64,000 nt of DNA from an uncultured Alteromonadales bacterium. GTDB taxonomy: Bacteria; Pseudomonadota; Gammaproteobacteria; Pseudomonadales; Cellvibrionaceae. Where the stretch lies: positions 1 through 64,000 of the forward strand of contig CALMJT010000040.1 in NCBI GenBank assembly GCA_937864365.1, given 5' to 3'. The notes beneath the pieces are model-generated. The model did not search any database and was not told the DNA's origin. It saw only the letters and a program-made list of their open reading frames with translations. A program made the position numbers and the translations under genes. Shown one piece after another: positions 47,787 to 57,755 of this stretch (position 1 is its first letter; each line of letters begins with the position of its first letter).

Positions 47787-50489
47787 TTAGTTTTGTACCA
47801 AGGTTTCTTCGAGAATTTTTTCCAGTTCCATAACGCAAGAGCCACAACCTGTGCCCGCACCGGTGGACTCACTAATGGCGCCCACGCAGGTGATTTGGTT
47901 TTCGCGAATGCTGTTTTGAATGGTTTTTAAGCCAACGTTTTTACAGGCGCAAATCAGTTTACCGGTTGCTAAAGAACCTTGAGCTTCACCACTTATCAAT
48001 GACCGCTGGGTAGTGACATCAACCTTGTTGGTTAACGTTTCTGTCAGCCAATCTAGATCGCGATTGCTCAGTCGATCGGCAACCAGATAATAATCAACCA
48101 ACCGGCTCACACGAATTCGGGCGTAGTGGAAGTGCTTACCTTGGATGTCGGAGAGTTCAAGAGAATTAATTTGGTCTTCGTTGGGCATTATTTCTCGCAA
48201 ATATTGCGAGAGTTCTTCTGGCGTTTTTTGCGAAGCAATGGTGTATCGGTAACCTTGGTTAATGGTTTGTCGAACCCAGTAGTTGCTGTTATCAATATCC
48301 AATTCTTGGCGAGTTACCACCACGGCTTCGGAGTTAAATACCCAGTTGCTGATTGTAACGGGTGTGAACTTGGCTTCTGGCTGGCCCGAGATGGCATCGA
48401 ACTCGGGTGTTACCACCGCACCGACTCGGCCATGGGAAGACGTTACTTGAGTCCAGTGAATGGGCATAAAAACCGTGTTGCGAGTAACGGTATCGCTGAT
48501 GTCGGCGCGTGCCAGCGCCTGCCCGGTGATACTGGTGATCTTAACAATGTCGCCGCTGTTAATTTGTAGACTTTCTGCATCTTTGGGGTTGATGGTTAGA
48601 AACGGCTCTGGTTTGTGGCCGCCTAATCTGGCCGCTAAACCGGTGCGGGTCATGGTGTGCCACTGATCACGAATACGTCCGGTGTTTAGCACCATTGGGT
48701 ATTCGCGCGAAAGCTTAGTTTGCGGAGCACGTTGGCTCACGCTGATGAATTGACCGCGGCCGGATTTTGTAAAGAAATTTCCTTCTGCAAAAAAGCGATG
48801 GTTGCGAATGGCGTTTTCTGGTGCTGGCGATACGCAAGGCCATTGCTGTGGCAGAAGCTGGTCGTATTCAATGTTTGAAATGTCTTGCAAGCTCTTCAGA
48901 TTAAAGTCGCGATTGCCTGAGTTTTTATAGGCTGAAAGCTTGGCGTGTTCACGAAATACGTCGGCTTCGCTGGCAAACTCAAAAGCCTTGCCAAACCCCA
49001 TGCGTTTACCCACTTCTGCGATAATCCACCAGTCGGGCATGGCATCTGCGATGGGCGGTAGCAGCTTACGTTGACGAGAAATTCGACGCTCGGAGTTGGT
49101 AACGGTGCCGGATTTTTCAGACCAACCTTGCGCGGGTAGTTTTACATCGGCAAGGCGCAACGTGTCGGTATCGGCAATGCAGTCTGATACCACCACAAAA
49201 TCACAACCTTCGATGGCTTTTTTAACCTTGTCGGCATTCGGCAGGCTGACCACGGGGTTGGTCGCCATAATCCAAAGTGCTTTGATTTTGCCTTCGGCAA
49301 CAGCATCAAAGAGCTCAACTGCGCGTAAGCCTGGTTTTTTAGCCAAGCGATCGGTTTGCCAAAACTCAGAGACCAAAGCATAGGCTTGGTCATCGCCAAA
49401 TTCCATGTGCGCCGCCAGCGTATTCGCCAGTCCACCCACTTCACGACCGCCCATGGCGTTGGGCTGGCCGGTCACCGAAAATGGGCCTGCGCCGGGTTTG
49501 CCAATGCGACCGGTGGCAAAGTGGCAGTTGATGATGGCGTTGACCTTATCAACACCAGCACTGGATTGGTTAACACCCTGCGAATACACGGTGAATGTTT
49601 TCTCGGTGGTGGCGAACCAGTCGTAAAAAGTTTGTAGGCTTTCGTTATCAACGCCTAGGGTCTCTAAGAATTGATTGTGATCTTGGCAATCACGCTGCGC
49701 GGCGGCAAGTGCGTCTTCAAAGCCTTCGGTGTATTGATCTACATAATTACTGTCGATAATTTCGCGACGGCTTAGCTCGGCCAGTAAACCGTTAAACAAG
49801 GCAACGTCGGTTCCCGGATTGACCGCAAGGTGCAGGTCGGCGATGGCACAGCTGTCGGTAGCGCGCGGGTCTATAACCACTACTTTCATTTCGGGGCGTT
49901 GCGCTTTGGCGGCTTTTAAACGCTGGAATAAAACCGGATGGCACCAAGCCAAGTTTGACCCAACCAAAATAACCAGATCAGAAAGCTCAAAGTCGGTATA
50001 AACATTCGGGACGGTATCCGAGCCGAAGGCGCGTTTGTGCCCAGAAACGCTCGATGACATACAAAGGCGTGAGTTGGTATCGATATTCCCACTGCCAATA
50101 AATCCCTTCATTAATTTATTGGCCAGATAATAGTCTTCGGTAAGTATTTGGCCGCTGACGTAAAACGCAACCGAATCTGGGCCATGGGTTTCTATGGTTT
50201 CTTTAAATCGAGTGGCAACTTCATTTAGGGCGATTTCCCAAGTGGTATCTTGCCCATCCACATTTGGATGAAGCAAGCGTCCGTTGGCAATGGCTGTTTC
50301 GCCTAGCGCTAAACCTTTTGAACAGAGTCGCCCGAAGTTTGCTGGATGAGTGTCGTCTCCGCGAACTTTAACGATCAGATCGCCCCCAGGAATTTGCTCT
50401 TCTACCTTAGCTTCGACACCACATCCTACTCCACAGTATGCGCAGGTGGTTTTGATCCAGTTGTCTGTACTGCTCGACAGGAATGTCAC
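47787..50489 (-). CDS. nasA: Assimilatory nitrate reductase catalytic subunit with C-terminal BFD-like [2Fe-2S] domain
   Basis: WIKTTCAYCGVGCGVEAKV, GRLCSKGLALGET, NSRLCMSSSVSGHKRAFGSD; C-terminal CACKNVGLKTIQNSIRENQITCVGAISESTGAGTGCGSC. Confidence 0.95.
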   Translation of the reverse strand: MTFLSSSTDNWIKTTCAYCGVGCGVEAKVEEQIPGGDLIVKVRGDDTHPANFGRLCSKGLALGETAIANGRLLHPNVDGQDTTWEIALNEVATRFKETIETHGPDSVAFYVSGQILTEDYYLANKLMKGFIGSGNIDTNSRLCMSSSVSGHKRAFGSDTVPNVYTDFELSDLVILVGSNLAWCHPVLFQRLKAAKAQRPEMKVVVIDPRATDSCAIADLHLAVNPGTDVALFNGLLAELSRREIIDSNYVDQYTEGFEDALAAAQRDCQDHNQFLETLGVDNESLQTFYDWFATTEKTFTVYSQGVNQSSAGVDKVNAIINCHFATGRIGKPGAGPFSVTGQPNAMGGREVGGLANTLAAHMEFGDDQAYALVSEFWQTDRLAKKPGLRAVELFDAVAEGKIKALWIMATNPVVSLPNADKVKKAIEGCDFVVVSDCIADTDTLRLADVKLPAQGWSEKSGTVTNSERRISRQRKLLPPIADAMPDWWIIAEVGKRMGFGKAFEFASEADVFREHAKLSAYKNSGNRDFNLKSLQDISNIEYDQLLPQQWPCVSPAPENAIRNHRFFAEGNFFTKSGRGQFISVSQRAPQTKLSREYPMVLNTGRIRDQWHTMTRTGLAARLGGHKPEPFLTINPKDAESLQINSGDIVKITSITGQALARADISDTVTRNTVFMPIHWTQVTSSHGRVGAVVTPEFDAISGQPEAKFTPVTISNWVFNSEAVVVTRQELDIDNSNYWVRQTINQGYRYTIASQKTPEELSQYLREIMPNEDQINSLELSDIQGKHFHYARIRVSRLVDYYLVADRLSNRDLDWLTETLTNKVDVTTQRSLISGEAQGSLATGKLICACKNVGLKTIQNSIRENQITCVGAISESTGAGTGCGSCVMELEKILEETLVQN

Positions 50490-50982
50490 TCGAGTTCTCC
50501 AGGATTGATAACAAGATTAAAGGTTTCTTCAACGTTACAATCTATACAGCAATAAATGAACCAAACAATAGTTTTTTGCACGGTTTGAGAGCTTTTTCTT
50601 TGAGGATACTAGAAAAATCCATTAAACATAGGCGGTTATATTATTTTTTGTGCCTAAATAAAAACATAAATTGCTTTAGTGATATAAATTGGTGCATTAA
50701 ATTTGTTCTAAAAATGATATTTTGTGGTGCAATAATATTAATATTTGATTTTTGTGTATTTAAACAGTGCTTAATAATCGATGGGAGAATGTTTTATTTT
50801 GTGACTATGAGTTTTTTTTGTTTATAACTGATTGAAAATAAATAGGTTTTTATTTTTTTGATTGTTGTTGTGTTATTGGCTTGTAGGTTGCTAGGTCTCT
50901 AGTACAAAATAATTCCGGTCTTTTTTTGATCGGGTTGTTGCTTGGCTAGCAGGTGTCAACGGTTTTTAAGGTGGAATTATCC

Positions 50983-51789
50983 ATGCCATTTGATTCGACA
51001 GCAGCTCAAAATCCGCGAGTATCTATTGTTGGCGCCGGTCCCGGTGATCCGGATTTATTGACGGTAAAAGCCTTGCGTTTGATCACGTCTGCGCAAGTGA
51101 TTTTTTATGACGCACTCATCAGTGATGAGATTCGAGCTTTGTTTCCGTCGTCTGCTGAAAAAATCTATGTGGGTAAGCGTTGTGGAGAGCATAGCTTTTC
51201 TCAGCAAGAAATCTGCAACCAACTTGCTAAAGCCGCTTTAACAGGCCAGCGCGTGGTGCGTTTAAAAGGCGGCGATCCGTTTGTGTTTGGTCGCGGTGGT
51301 GAAGAAGTTCTTGCGCTTGCGGCTCACGGTGTTAGCACCGATGTCATTCCCGGAATTACCGCAGCCGTTGGTTGCAGTGCTTCGGCGGGTATTCCGTTAA
51401 CACACCGTGGTTTAAGCCAAGGCTGTACCTTTGTGACGGCTCACGCCCGCTCGGAAGATTCTAAAGAATTGTTGGCGGTGGATTGGTCGGCATTGGCAGC
51501 CAGTAACAATACGCTTGTTTTTTACATGGGTTCTGCACGTCCAGCACTGATTACCGAGCAATTAATGAATTCGGGTATGTCGGGTGCAATGCCGGTTGCA
51601 GTTGTAGAAAACGGTTGTACCCATCGCCAGCGTGTCTTTCAAGGAACTCTAGAAACGTTAGAAGCGCTTATCAATAGCCATCAGGTTAAGGCGCCAGCAC
51701 TGATTTATGTAGGTGAAGTGGTTTCGTTTATGAACGAGCTGTCTTCACTTACTCAAAAAAATATTAATTCTCACCAATTAGTCTATTAA
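50983..51789 (+). CDS. cobA: Uroporphyrinogen-III C-methyltransferase
   Basis: VSIVGAGPGDPDLLTVKALRLI, VRLKGGDPFVFGRGGEEV, GIPLTHRGLSQGCTFVTAH; ATG 50983 preceded by aaggtgg. Confidence 0.93.
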   Translation: MPFDSTAAQNPRVSIVGAGPGDPDLLTVKALRLITSAQVIFYDALISDEIRALFPSSAEKIYVGKRCGEHSFSQQEICNQLAKAALTGQRVVRLKGGDPFVFGRGGEEVLALAAHGVSTDVIPGITAAVGCSASAGIPLTHRGLSQGCTFVTAHARSEDSKELLAVDWSALAASNNTLVFYMGSARPALITEQLMNSGMSGAMPVAVVENGCTHRQRVFQGTLETLEALINSHQVKAPALIYVGEVVSFMNELSSLTQKNINSHQLVY

Positions 51790-51803
51790 GTCGGAGAAAA
51801 ACT

Positions 51804-54347
51804 ATGGCAAAACAGCGTGTTGTCGTGGTCGGTAACGGTATGGTTGGACACAAGTTCATCGATACAATTATTGGCGCACCTGAGGCAAATAATTTTGAAG
51901 TGGTGACTTTTTCTGCTGAACCTCGTTTGGCATACGACCGCGTACAATTGAGTAGCTATTTCTCTGGCGCCTCTGCCGAACAGTTGATGTTAACCAGCGA
52001 AGGTTACTACGACGAAAAGGGTGTGAAATACGTTTTAAATGAAAAGGTGGTTGAGATCGACCGCGCGGCTAAAAAAGTGGTTACCGCAAGCGGACGTGAA
52101 GAAAGCTACGATACGTTGATTTTGGCAACGGGTTCTTATCCGTTTGTGCCGCCAATACCAGGTAACGACGGTGAACATTGTTTGGTTTACCGTACCATCG
52201 AAGACTTAGAGGCAATCACTGCATCCGCACAGAGTTCAAAAGTGGGTGTGGTTGTTGGTGGTGGTCTGTTGGGCTTAGAAGCCGCCAATGCTTTGAAATG
52301 TTTGGGCTTAGAGACGCATGTGGTTGAATTCGCGCCACGGCTGATGGCGGTGCAGTTAGACGAGGGCGGCGGTGCTTTGTTGCGCCGTAAAATCGAAGAT
52401 CTAGGCGTTTCTGTTCACACGCAAAAAGCCACCACAGAAATCGTTGCCGGTGAAAACTGTCGCTACCGCATGAACTTTGCCGACGGTTCGCATTTAGAAA
52501 CCGATTTAATTTTATTCTCTGCCGGTATTCGTCCAGAAGATACCTTGGCTCGACAAGCAGAGCTTACCGTGGGTGAGCGTGGCGGTATTGTTGTTGATAA
52601 TCAATGTAAAACCTCCGACAACAACATTTACGCCATTGGTGAGTGTGCGCTTTGGGGCGGTAAAATCTTCGGTTTGGTAGCGCCGGGTTATTCCATGGCG
52701 AAAGTGGCTGCGGGCAGTATTTGCGGTAAAAGCGATGAGTTTGTTGGTGCCGACATGAGTACCAAATTGAAATTGTTGGGCGTTGACGTTGCTAGTATTG
52801 GTGATGCGCACGGTTTAACTCCCGGCTCTTTAAGCTACACCTATACCGATGACGTTGAGCAAGTTTATAAGCGTTTAATTGTATCTGCCGATCGCAAAAA
52901 ATTAGTCGGTGCCGTTCTGGTTGGTGAAGTCGAAGCCTACGGTAATTTATTGCAGCTCGTGTTAAACGATATGGATTTACCGGAGTCACCAGAAGCGTTA
53001 ATTCTGCCTTCTATTGATGGTTCTGCGAGTTCTGGTTTAGGCGTAGATGCGTTGCCTGAAACCGCGGTGATCTGTTCTTGTTACGATGTAACCAAAGGTC
53101 AAATTGAGCAAGCCGTTGCCGGTGGCGCTACCGATATGGCGGCCATTAAAGCCATGACCAAAGCATCAACCGGTTGTGGTGGTTGTGCGGCCTTGGCTAA
53201 ACAAGTTTTAGATGCAAGCTTGCTGTCGTTGGGTTACGAAGTGAATACCGATATTTGTGAGCATTTTGCCCATACTCGCCAAGAGCTTGCCGATATTGTT
53301 CGCGTTAAGAAAATCAAAACCTTTGATCAGCTTTTAGAAGAGCATGGTAAAGGCCATGGTTGTGATATATGTAAACCTGCTGTGGGTTCGATTTTAGCGT
53401 CTTTCTGGAATGACTACGTTTTGTCTGATGACAACATTGGCTTGCAAGACACCAACGATATTTATTTAGGCAACATGCAAAAAGACGGTACCTATTCTGT
53501 TGTGCCTCGAATTGCCGGTGGTGAAATTACGCCCGAGAAATTAATTGTTATTGGTGAAGTCGCGAAAGAATTTAATCTATACACCAAAATTACCGGTGGT
53601 CAGCGTATCGATTTATTCGGCGCGCAATTGCATGAATTACCGTTAATTTGGGAAAAATTAGTTGCCGCTGGTTTTGAAACCGGTCATGCGTATGGTAAAT
53701 CGGTACGTACCGTTAAATCCTGTGTGGGAAGTACTTGGTGTCGCTACGGTGTTGATGACTCTGTTGGTTTGGCGATTGATATTGAAAACCGCTACAAGGG
53801 TTTACGTTCACCGCACAAATTAAAATTCGCAGTATCGGGTTGTACACGCGAATGTGCCGAAGCGCAATGTAAAGACGTGGGTATTATTGCCACCGAAAAT
53901 GGTTGGAACTTGTATGTGTGCGGCAATGGCGGTATGCGTCCTCGTCATGCGGATTTATTTGCAACCGATTTGGACACCGAAACACTGATTAAATACATTG
54001 ATCGCTTTTTGATGTTCTACATTCGCACCGCCGATCGTTTACAACGTACCTCGGTTTGGTTGGAGAATTTACAAGGCGGCTTAGATTATCTGAAAAAAGT
54101 CGTAATTGATGACGCTTTAAATATTGGCGCCGAATTAGAAGCAGAAATGGCCGCGAATATTGGTAACTATCAATGTGAATGGAAAACCACACTTGAGTCA
54201 CCAGAGCGTTTGAAGCGCTTCAATCACTTTATTAATTCCGACCAAAAAGACAGTAACCTTGCGTTTGTTCTTGAGCGTGGTCAACGTCGACCAGCTACTA
54301 AAGAAGAGCGTGAAAATAAAGTTACCTTGATCGAACTCGTCGATTAA
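51804..54347 (+). CDS. nirB: Nitrite reductase (NADH) large subunit
   Basis: VVVGNGMVGHKFIDTI, GGLLGLEAANALKCLG, BFD CSCYDVTKGQIEQAV, sirohaem-binding SCVGSTWCRYG and SGCTRECAEAQCKDVGII. Confidence 0.97.
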   Translation: MAKQRVVVVGNGMVGHKFIDTIIGAPEANNFEVVTFSAEPRLAYDRVQLSSYFSGASAEQLMLTSEGYYDEKGVKYVLNEKVVEIDRAAKKVVTASGREESYDTLILATGSYPFVPPIPGNDGEHCLVYRTIEDLEAITASAQSSKVGVVVGGGLLGLEAANALKCLGLETHVVEFAPRLMAVQLDEGGGALLRRKIEDLGVSVHTQKATTEIVAGENCRYRMNFADGSHLETDLILFSAGIRPEDTLARQAELTVGERGGIVVDNQCKTSDNNIYAIGECALWGGKIFGLVAPGYSMAKVAAGSICGKSDEFVGADMSTKLKLLGVDVASIGDAHGLTPGSLSYTYTDDVEQVYKRLIVSADRKKLVGAVLVGEVEAYGNLLQLVLNDMDLPESPEALILPSIDGSASSGLGVDALPETAVICSCYDVTKGQIEQAVAGGATDMAAIKAMTKASTGCGGCAALAKQVLDASLLSLGYEVNTDICEHFAHTRQELADIVRVKKIKTFDQLLEEHGKGHGCDICKPAVGSILASFWNDYVLSDDNIGLQDTNDIYLGNMQKDGTYSVVPRIAGGEITPEKLIVIGEVAKEFNLYTKITGGQRIDLFGAQLHELPLIWEKLVAAGFETGHAYGKSVRTVKSCVGSTWCRYGVDDSVGLAIDIENRYKGLRSPHKLKFAVSGCTRECAEAQCKDVGIIATENGWNLYVCGNGGMRPRHADLFATDLDTETLIKYIDRFLMFYIRTADRLQRTSVWLENLQGGLDYLKKVVIDDALNIGAELEAEMAANIGNYQCEWKTTLESPERLKRFNHFINSDQKDSNLAFVLERGQRRPATKEERENKVTLIELVD

Positions 54348-54351
54348 TTAA

Positions 54352-54405
54352 AAGAGCCTGTGATTAATTCGCCTTTGATTTAATCACAGTGCAGAAATTA
54401 AAAAT
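54352..54405 (+). repeat. Solo H1 repeat fragment in the nirB-nirD gap
   Basis: agagcctgtgattaattcgcctttgatttaatcacagtgcagaaattaaaaa; perfect CTGTGATTAA/TTAATCACAG arms. Confidence 0.8.
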
Positions 54406-54410
54406 CTTAA

Positions 54411-54767
54411 ATGATAATGAGGCCGTTTAAAGTGTCTGATAATTGGATTACCGTCTGCAATGATAGCGATCTTACACCAGGAACAGGGCTTTGTGCTTTG
54501 ATTGGTGAAGAACAGGTGGCAGTATTTAAAATTAAAAAAACCAGTGAGCTTTTTGCTGTAAGTAATTACGATCCCATCGGCGAAGCCAACGTTTTGGCTC
54601 GTGGTATGACCGGGTCCATTGGCGATGCTTTGGTTGTTGCATCACCTTTGTACAAACAGCATTTCAATCTTGCTACCGGTGAGTGTCTTGAAAAACCCGA
54701 TGTTTCTGTAAAAACTTATCCGGTGCGTAAAAATGGCGATGTTATTGAAGTTCAATCCGTTGCCTAA
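54411..54767 (+). CDS. nirD: Nitrite reductase (NADH) small subunit
   Basis: WITVCNDSDLTPGTGLCALIGEEQVAVFKI...LFAVSNYDPIGEANVLARGMTGSIGDALVVASPLYKQHFNLATGECLE; start could be 54417. Confidence 0.95.
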   Translation: MIMRPFKVSDNWITVCNDSDLTPGTGLCALIGEEQVAVFKIKKTSELFAVSNYDPIGEANVLARGMTGSIGDALVVASPLYKQHFNLATGECLEKPDVSVKTYPVRKNGDVIEVQSVA

Positions 54768-54835
54768 AGGGTTTTAGCCCGCTTTCTCCAAAGTAAGTTC
54801 TAGTGACTTATTTTTAAAAATTGTTCAATTTGAAT

Positions 54836-54865
54836 GCAGGTGGCGAAAGCCACCTTTTTTTTATT
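54836..54865 (+). terminator. Probable rho-independent terminator after nirD
   Basis: caggtggcgaaagccaccttttttttatt. Confidence 0.85.
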
Positions 54866-54999
54866 GCACAATTGTTTTCGGTTATTACTTCTCGTTTTTT
54901 AATTTATCGCCGTTTGATTAAACCCGTAAATTCTGTGTTTTGAATGACCGATTTGAAAGTCGGATATTAATTGTTTTTTGTGAGATGTTTTTCACATGT

Positions 55000-55151
55000 T
55001 AGGAACTGCTGATTAACGTATCGATGACTTATTCAGAGAGCAGAACTTAATAATGGGATTTCCAATCTATTCATAACTCAATCCTTTGCCGTTTTTGATG
55101 TTGGCGACACATCTTTGTGTCACTGAAAACTCTAGGCTAATCGGTTTTTTG
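55000..55151 (+). repeat. Multi-hairpin repeat copy R11 (forward), moderately diverged
   Basis: taggaactgctgattaacgtatcgatgacttattcagagagcagaacttaataatgggatttccaatc...ttggcgacacatctttgtgtcactgaaaactctaggctaatcgg. Confidence 0.85.
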
Positions 55152-55273
55152 ATCTATAAGTCCGTGTTTTTTAGTGTTAGAAAAATGCAAAACTGAACCG
55201 CGTTTCATATTTGTTAAGGCTAATTCTGCTAACGTGTAGATATCAATCATTGGTTTACACAGAGCAATTTTTT

Positions 55274-56569
55274 ATGATGTCTTCGCATTTAAAGACCAAA
55301 TCATTGTTAACTGTAGCCGCAGCCGCTTCATTGGCCGCCGTTACACTTCCTGCTAGCGCGGCAGGTTTTGGTATTTTCGAGCCTAAAACACTCGCTTTGG
55401 GTGGGGCAGGTGTCGCTATAGCCGATGCGGGTAACGCAACTTTTTATAATCCGGCACTGTTAGCTAATTACGATTACGATGAAGATAAACCGGGCAATGG
55501 ACGTTTGTATTTTCCGGCAAGCAGTTTATCGATCAGCGATTCTATTTTCGATGCTCAAGATATTGAAGACGATGAATTGGTTGATCAAATCTCGTCGGCA
55601 GTTTCAGACTTCAATACCACTCAGTCGGCGCAAAACGCCCAGACGGTTGTTGACAGCATTGGTCGATTAAATTCTTCGTTAACGGATCTTCAAGATGCCA
55701 GGGTTAACGCCGATGGTTTTGTCGGGTTGGTCATTTCCGAACCCGGAGATGGGCAGGGTGGTGCCTTTTATGTGGGAGGACGAGCCTACGGATCGGGTTT
55801 ATTGAATATCACCGATACGGACTTAGGTTTGCTTGACGACTATGCAGAAGGTTTAGACTTTATTGCCAGTAATGGCTCACGTGGACAAGCGCACCCTGAA
55901 TTGTTTGATGCAACCGGTAATTTGATTGACCCGCGAGATGATTTAACCAGTACCGCAACGGCTTTAGGTGTTGCCTCGGTGGAGGTTGGCGTTAGCTTTG
56001 CGCAACGTTTTACCGTTTGGGGGCAAGATATTGCACTTGGCGCTACCCCTAAATTTTCTGTTTTTTACACCTCAGAAGCGTTTTTAGATTTACAAAATAA
56101 CAACGTGGTTACAGCAACAGCCGAGCAAAGTCAGCGACAGCTTAATTTAGATCTAGGCTTTGCTACTCAATTTGGCAATTGGCAGTTGGGCTTGGCGGTA
56201 AAAGACGTTTTTGAGCAGAGTCTAGATACCGATTTGGGAAATACCATCGATATTGGCGTGAAACCGAGATTGGGCCTTGGCTACAGCAATAATCGTTGGC
56301 TGGTTGGCTTGGATGTCGATGTAATTCCTATTGATACGGTTGGCAATAACATCAAAACTCAGGATTTATCGTTTGGTGTGCAATGGCGGGCGTTTCGTCA
56401 AACCTATTTACGCTCTGGTTTGCGACAAGACATCAATAATTCTGAAAACAGTGAGACTGTGATTTCTCTGGGATTAGGTACCCGCTGGCGCAGTTGTTTG
56501 CTGGATATAGCCGTCGCGCAAAGCAGCGATTCGCAATCCGCTGCTCTACAAATTGGCTGGGTACTTTAA
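55274..56569 (+). CDS. TraF_2-type (conjugal transfer TraF-like) outer-membrane-associated protein
   Basis: Signal peptide; AAGFGIFEPKTLALGGAGVAIADAGNATFYNPALLANYDYDED; RWLVGLDVDVIPIDTVG. Confidence 0.75.
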   Translation: MMSSHLKTKSLLTVAAAASLAAVTLPASAAGFGIFEPKTLALGGAGVAIADAGNATFYNPALLANYDYDEDKPGNGRLYFPASSLSISDSIFDAQDIEDDELVDQISSAVSDFNTTQSAQNAQTVVDSIGRLNSSLTDLQDARVNADGFVGLVISEPGDGQGGAFYVGGRAYGSGLLNITDTDLGLLDDYAEGLDFIASNGSRGQAHPELFDATGNLIDPRDDLTSTATALGVASVEVGVSFAQRFTVWGQDIALGATPKFSVFYTSEAFLDLQNNNVVTATAEQSQRQLNLDLGFATQFGNWQLGLAVKDVFEQSLDTDLGNTIDIGVKPRLGLGYSNNRWLVGLDVDVIPIDTVGNNIKTQDLSFGVQWRAFRQTYLRSGLRQDINNSENSETVISLGLGTRWRSCLLDIAVAQSSDSQSAALQIGWVL

Positions 56570-56883
56570 TCTTCTAAATAAACTCGGGTGGCAGTGTTAC
56601 AGTCAGTTGGGTCTGCAAAATCAATGCGAACGGTTTTACCGGCTAGTTTGGCTGATAGCAATATGCTCAAGGCTTCTTGAGTATGGGGTGTGACTGTGGA
56701 AGAAAATCTCGCTTGCGTACAGGAGCATTGATTATTGGACTTTGTGATAGTCGCGTATATTGTTCCTGTATTGGAATCCAGGCCAAGAAGTCCATTTAGT
56801 TCGTTTCTATTCTGCTCGCAAAATGCTTGAGAAAGGCTGCTGCCCGTAAGTAATAATATGGCGATTACGAATTTAATGTTCAT
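56566..56883 (-). CDS. Hypothetical secreted small protein
   Basis: Signal peptide MNIKFVIAILLLTGSSLSQAFC; 105 aa, convergent with the upstream gene; no family recognised. Confidence 0.5.
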   Translation of the reverse strand: MNIKFVIAILLLTGSSLSQAFCEQNRNELNGLLGLDSNTGTIYATITKSNNQCSCTQARFSSTVTPHTQEALSILLSAKLAGKTVRIDFADPTDCNTATRVYLED

Positions 56884-56962
56884 TTGATTTCCTCTTAAAG
56901 TTTTAGTTATGTAAACTAAGTTATTATGTAATTGATTAAATAGTTTTAATAATCAATAGGTT

Positions 56963-57628
56963 ATGAAATTTCTGGAGAGGATTATGCCGTTGCACACGAA
57001 TGATGTCACTGTTATTGATATCTTGCGTCATGGCCAATGTGAAGGTGGTGAGATTTATCGGGGTTCGACGGATGTTGCGCTTACGTCATTGGGCTGGCAA
57101 CAGATGTCGAACTCATTGGAGCCGTTGCTATTCGATGGTAAACCGACCTGGCATAAAATCGTCAGCTCACCTTTGCGCCGTTGCCGAGAGTTTGCCGAAT
57201 TAAAATCCAACCAATGGAATTTACCGTTGGACATTCAAAAAGATTTTAGAGAAATGAGTTTTGGCGATTGGGAAGGTCAGTTAACTAAAGACATCTATTT
57301 GCAAAACCCTGAGTTTGTTGAAAGTTTTTATCACGATCCAGAAAATTTTTATCCGCCAAACAGTGAGCATATTGTTGATGTGCAAAATCGCCTCAAATTT
57401 GCTTGGTTGCAGTTAGTTGAAGAGCACAAAGGGCAGCATATATTAGTGGTTAAACATGGTGCGGTTATGAGAATTTTGTTGCTTTGGTTACTGAATTTAT
57501 CGTTTACACAATTTCGAGTATTCGAAATTCCCTACGCAGGTTTAATTCGTTTGAAGGTCGCGCATCAGCCTAATGGTGATCGGGTGTTATTTTCTGGCTT
57601 TAATCGTATTGATGCTTTAGAGCGCTAA
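56963..57628 (+). CDS. Histidine phosphatase family protein (phosphoglycerate mutase/alpha-ribazole phosphatase-like)
   Basis: DILRHGQCEGGEIYRGSTDVALTSLGWQQM, SSPLRRCREFAE, EMSFGDWEGQ, VVKHGAVMRILL. Confidence 0.9.
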   Translation: MKFLERIMPLHTNDVTVIDILRHGQCEGGEIYRGSTDVALTSLGWQQMSNSLEPLLFDGKPTWHKIVSSPLRRCREFAELKSNQWNLPLDIQKDFREMSFGDWEGQLTKDIYLQNPEFVESFYHDPENFYPPNSEHIVDVQNRLKFAWLQLVEEHKGQHILVVKHGAVMRILLLWLLNLSFTQFRVFEIPYAGLIRLKVAHQPNGDRVLFSGFNRIDALER

Positions 57629-57755
57629 AAATTTGATATCTGTTTTTGTAAACGTATTTTTTAATAAAAGCCTTTAATGCGTTACGTAATTTTAAAGTTT
57701 TTTACGGTTAATTTTATAAAAAATAGTTTTTTTGTTGATATTTCGAGTTAAAAAC

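Noticed and set aside
48126-48569. 147-aa plus-strand ORF in nasA
   Set aside because: Antisense shadow of the well-supported nasA CDS.
50483-50827. 114-aa ORF between nasA and cobA
   Set aside because: Very AT-rich with low-complexity hydrophobic translation and no convincing RBS; likely divergent promoter/leader DNA.
55274-56569. Evidence for a conjugative element from the TraF-like protein
   Set aside because: TraF_2-type proteins occur as isolated chromosomal genes; no other transfer genes, relaxase or integrase are present.
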